Source of the DNA: Desulfitibacter sp. BRH_c19
GTDB taxonomy: Bacteria > Bacillota > DSM-16504 > Desulfitibacterales > Desulfitibacteraceae
Direction of reading: 5' to 3'
DNA: 64,000 bases
Assembly: GCA_001515945.1 (NCBI GenBank)
Contig: LOER01000036.1
Location: forward strand, 62,001 to 126,000
Shown here: piece by piece, positions 63,176 to 64,000 of the stretch
Layout: every line of letters starts with the position of its first letter
Position numbering within the stretch: position 1 is the first letter of the stretch
Notes under the pieces: model-generated
What the model saw: the letters and a program-made list of their open reading frames with translations, nothing else
The model's database searches: none
What the model was told of the DNA's origin: nothing
Translations under genes and position numbers: made by a program

Positions 63176-64000
63176 ATGAATATTGATAAAGAATTTAAAA
63201 TATTACAACCAAAATATTATAGTAGGTTTCAGTGTGACCCAATCAAATGTCATGAGACCTGTTGTGAACGATGGAAGATAATCGTGGATAAAAGTACTTT
63301 TGAGAAATATTTCCAGAGTGAAAATGCGACCATTAAAGAGATTGTAAAAACAGGACTTTCTATAAATGAAACATCTATCAATGACGATGACTTTGCCATC
63401 ATCAATCTAAATAACGAAATGGTGTGTCCGTTTTTAAATCAGAATAATCTTTGCGAAATATTTATCAACATGGGAGAGAGCAGTTTGTCAAAAACATGCA
63501 AAAATTACCCTCGAACAATCATCTTAGTAAACGATGTGATGGAACGTGGATTAGAAATGTCTTGTTCGGTTGCTGCTGAACGGGCTTTGCTAGATGAGAA
63601 TGGTATAGAATTCGAGCACGTTTTGGATACTGTAAAGTTGAATGACATTTATGTAGTTTCACCTAGTATTGAAGACTTGAAGCAAATAGAAATCGTCAAA
63701 GAAATCAGAACAACGGTTATTGACCTCTTGCAAACTCGAACAATTGAGTTAAGTGACCGAGTAGCACTTGTAGGTTATTTTTTGAATCAAGTCATAGGTG
63801 ACATTGATTTTTCAGATCTCCATTACGAAGAAGCACTATTCAGAATAAAAGAGGCAAAACTTCTCATTAACTTGCAAAACAGCCGTCAGTTTCATCATTT
63901 AAATACAATACTTTCAATGAAGTTTAAAGAAGGCGACAGTATCAGTTTTTTTTCGAAGCGATACATAGAATGTTTAATGCAAGTCTTAGATGTCTTCGCA
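63176..64000 (+). CDS. fliB: FliB-like protein lysine-N-methylase, 3' end cut by the window
   Basis: The first 275 residues of a FliB-family protein, running off the window end. It starts with a Cys-rich motif, YSRFQCDPIKCHETCCERWK, which with MVCPFLNQNNLCEIF and SKTCKNYPR makes the Cys clusters typical of flagellin lysine methylases and their CxxCxxCC relatives. FliB methylates surface lysines of flagellin; other family members lie far from flagellar genes, as here. ATG 63176 follows AAGGAGA. Confidence 0.8.
   Translation, partial: MNIDKEFKILQPKYYSRFQCDPIKCHETCCERWKIIVDKSTFEKYFQSENATIKEIVKTGLSINETSINDDDFAIINLNNEMVCPFLNQNNLCEIFINMGESSLSKTCKNYPRTIILVNDVMERGLEMSCSVAAERALLDENGIEFEHVLDTVKLNDIYVVSPSIEDLKQIEIVKEIRTTVIDLLQTRTIELSDRVALVGYFLNQVIGDIDFSDLHYEEALFRIKEAKLLINLQNSRQFHHLNTILSMKFKEGDSISFFSKRYIECLMQVLDVFA

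Overview
The window looks like a piece of chromosome from an anaerobic, low-GC Gram-positive bacterium of the class Clostridia. Evidence: AT-rich DNA with strong GGAGG-type ribosome sites, a SCIFF-peptide radical SAM maturase (scfB), a cobalt/cobalamin locus with B12 riboswitches, the rlmH neighbourhood with its CxxH/CxxC companion, and many radical SAM enzymes. A complete haem-export cytochrome c maturation set (ccmEFABC plus a CcmD-like protein) suggests anaerobic respiration. I cannot name the species.

Layout. (1) 1-2.5 kb: the 3' part of scfB, whose last codons are supplied by an inserted IS element carrying a frameshifted transposase. (2) 2.6-11.7 kb: a catabolic island made of an XRE-cupin regulator, a BMP-type ABC transporter (lipoprotein, ATPase, two permeases), an enamidase-like amidohydrolase, an 8-oxoguanine-deaminase-like enzyme and a creatininase-family amidohydrolase. 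It is closed on the right by a truncated IS4/IS1634-type transposase and a second, broken copy of the scfB 3' end. (3) 12.9-16.8 kb: a cobalamin riboswitch, a terminator and a second cobalamin-riboswitch-like element in tandem, then cbiJ-cbiM-cbiN-cbiQ-cbiO. (4) 16.9-33.4 kb: ordinary chromosomal genes: LysM/M23 envelope peptidase, trxB, TtcA-like, HMA-domain protein, ECF sigma factor, ccm cluster, MA-type zinc peptidase, BON protein, an atypical murA, htrA and rlmH.

(5) 33.4-54.8 kb: the most striking region. The last codons of rlmH (Gly-Glu-Pro-Tyr-His-Lys-stop) and the bases just after them recur at about 39.9 kb and 45.1 kb, and the inner 15 bases recur at 54.74 kb. In staphylococci the same end of rlmH is the attachment site of SCC/SCCmec cassettes. 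I read this as three tandem SCC-like cassettes. Cassette I (6.5 kb) has a three-gene unknown operon, two tiny membrane proteins, a uracil-DNA-glycosylase-like protein, a RipA-like membrane protein and a DUF262/DUF1524 protein. Cassette II (5.3 kb) has a two-component system with an ABC exporter. Cassette III (9.6 kb) has a C69 dipeptidase, serine hydrolase, two TetR regulators, a flavodoxin-like protein, a pentapeptide-repeat protein and a small ferredoxin pair. No recombinase gene is visible, so the mobilising enzyme is missing or acts in trans.

(6) 54.8-63.1 kb: a tightly coupled seven-gene cluster (two GNAT-type acyltransferase-like proteins, four radical SAM proteins with cobalamin-binding-like N-termini, one SAM methyltransferase) that looks like an undescribed biosynthetic pathway. 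It is followed by a FliB-like lysine methylase gene cut by the window end. The cobalt-uptake and cobalamin genes of region 3 would serve the B12-dependent enzymes of region 6. No rRNA, tRNA or CRISPR array was seen.
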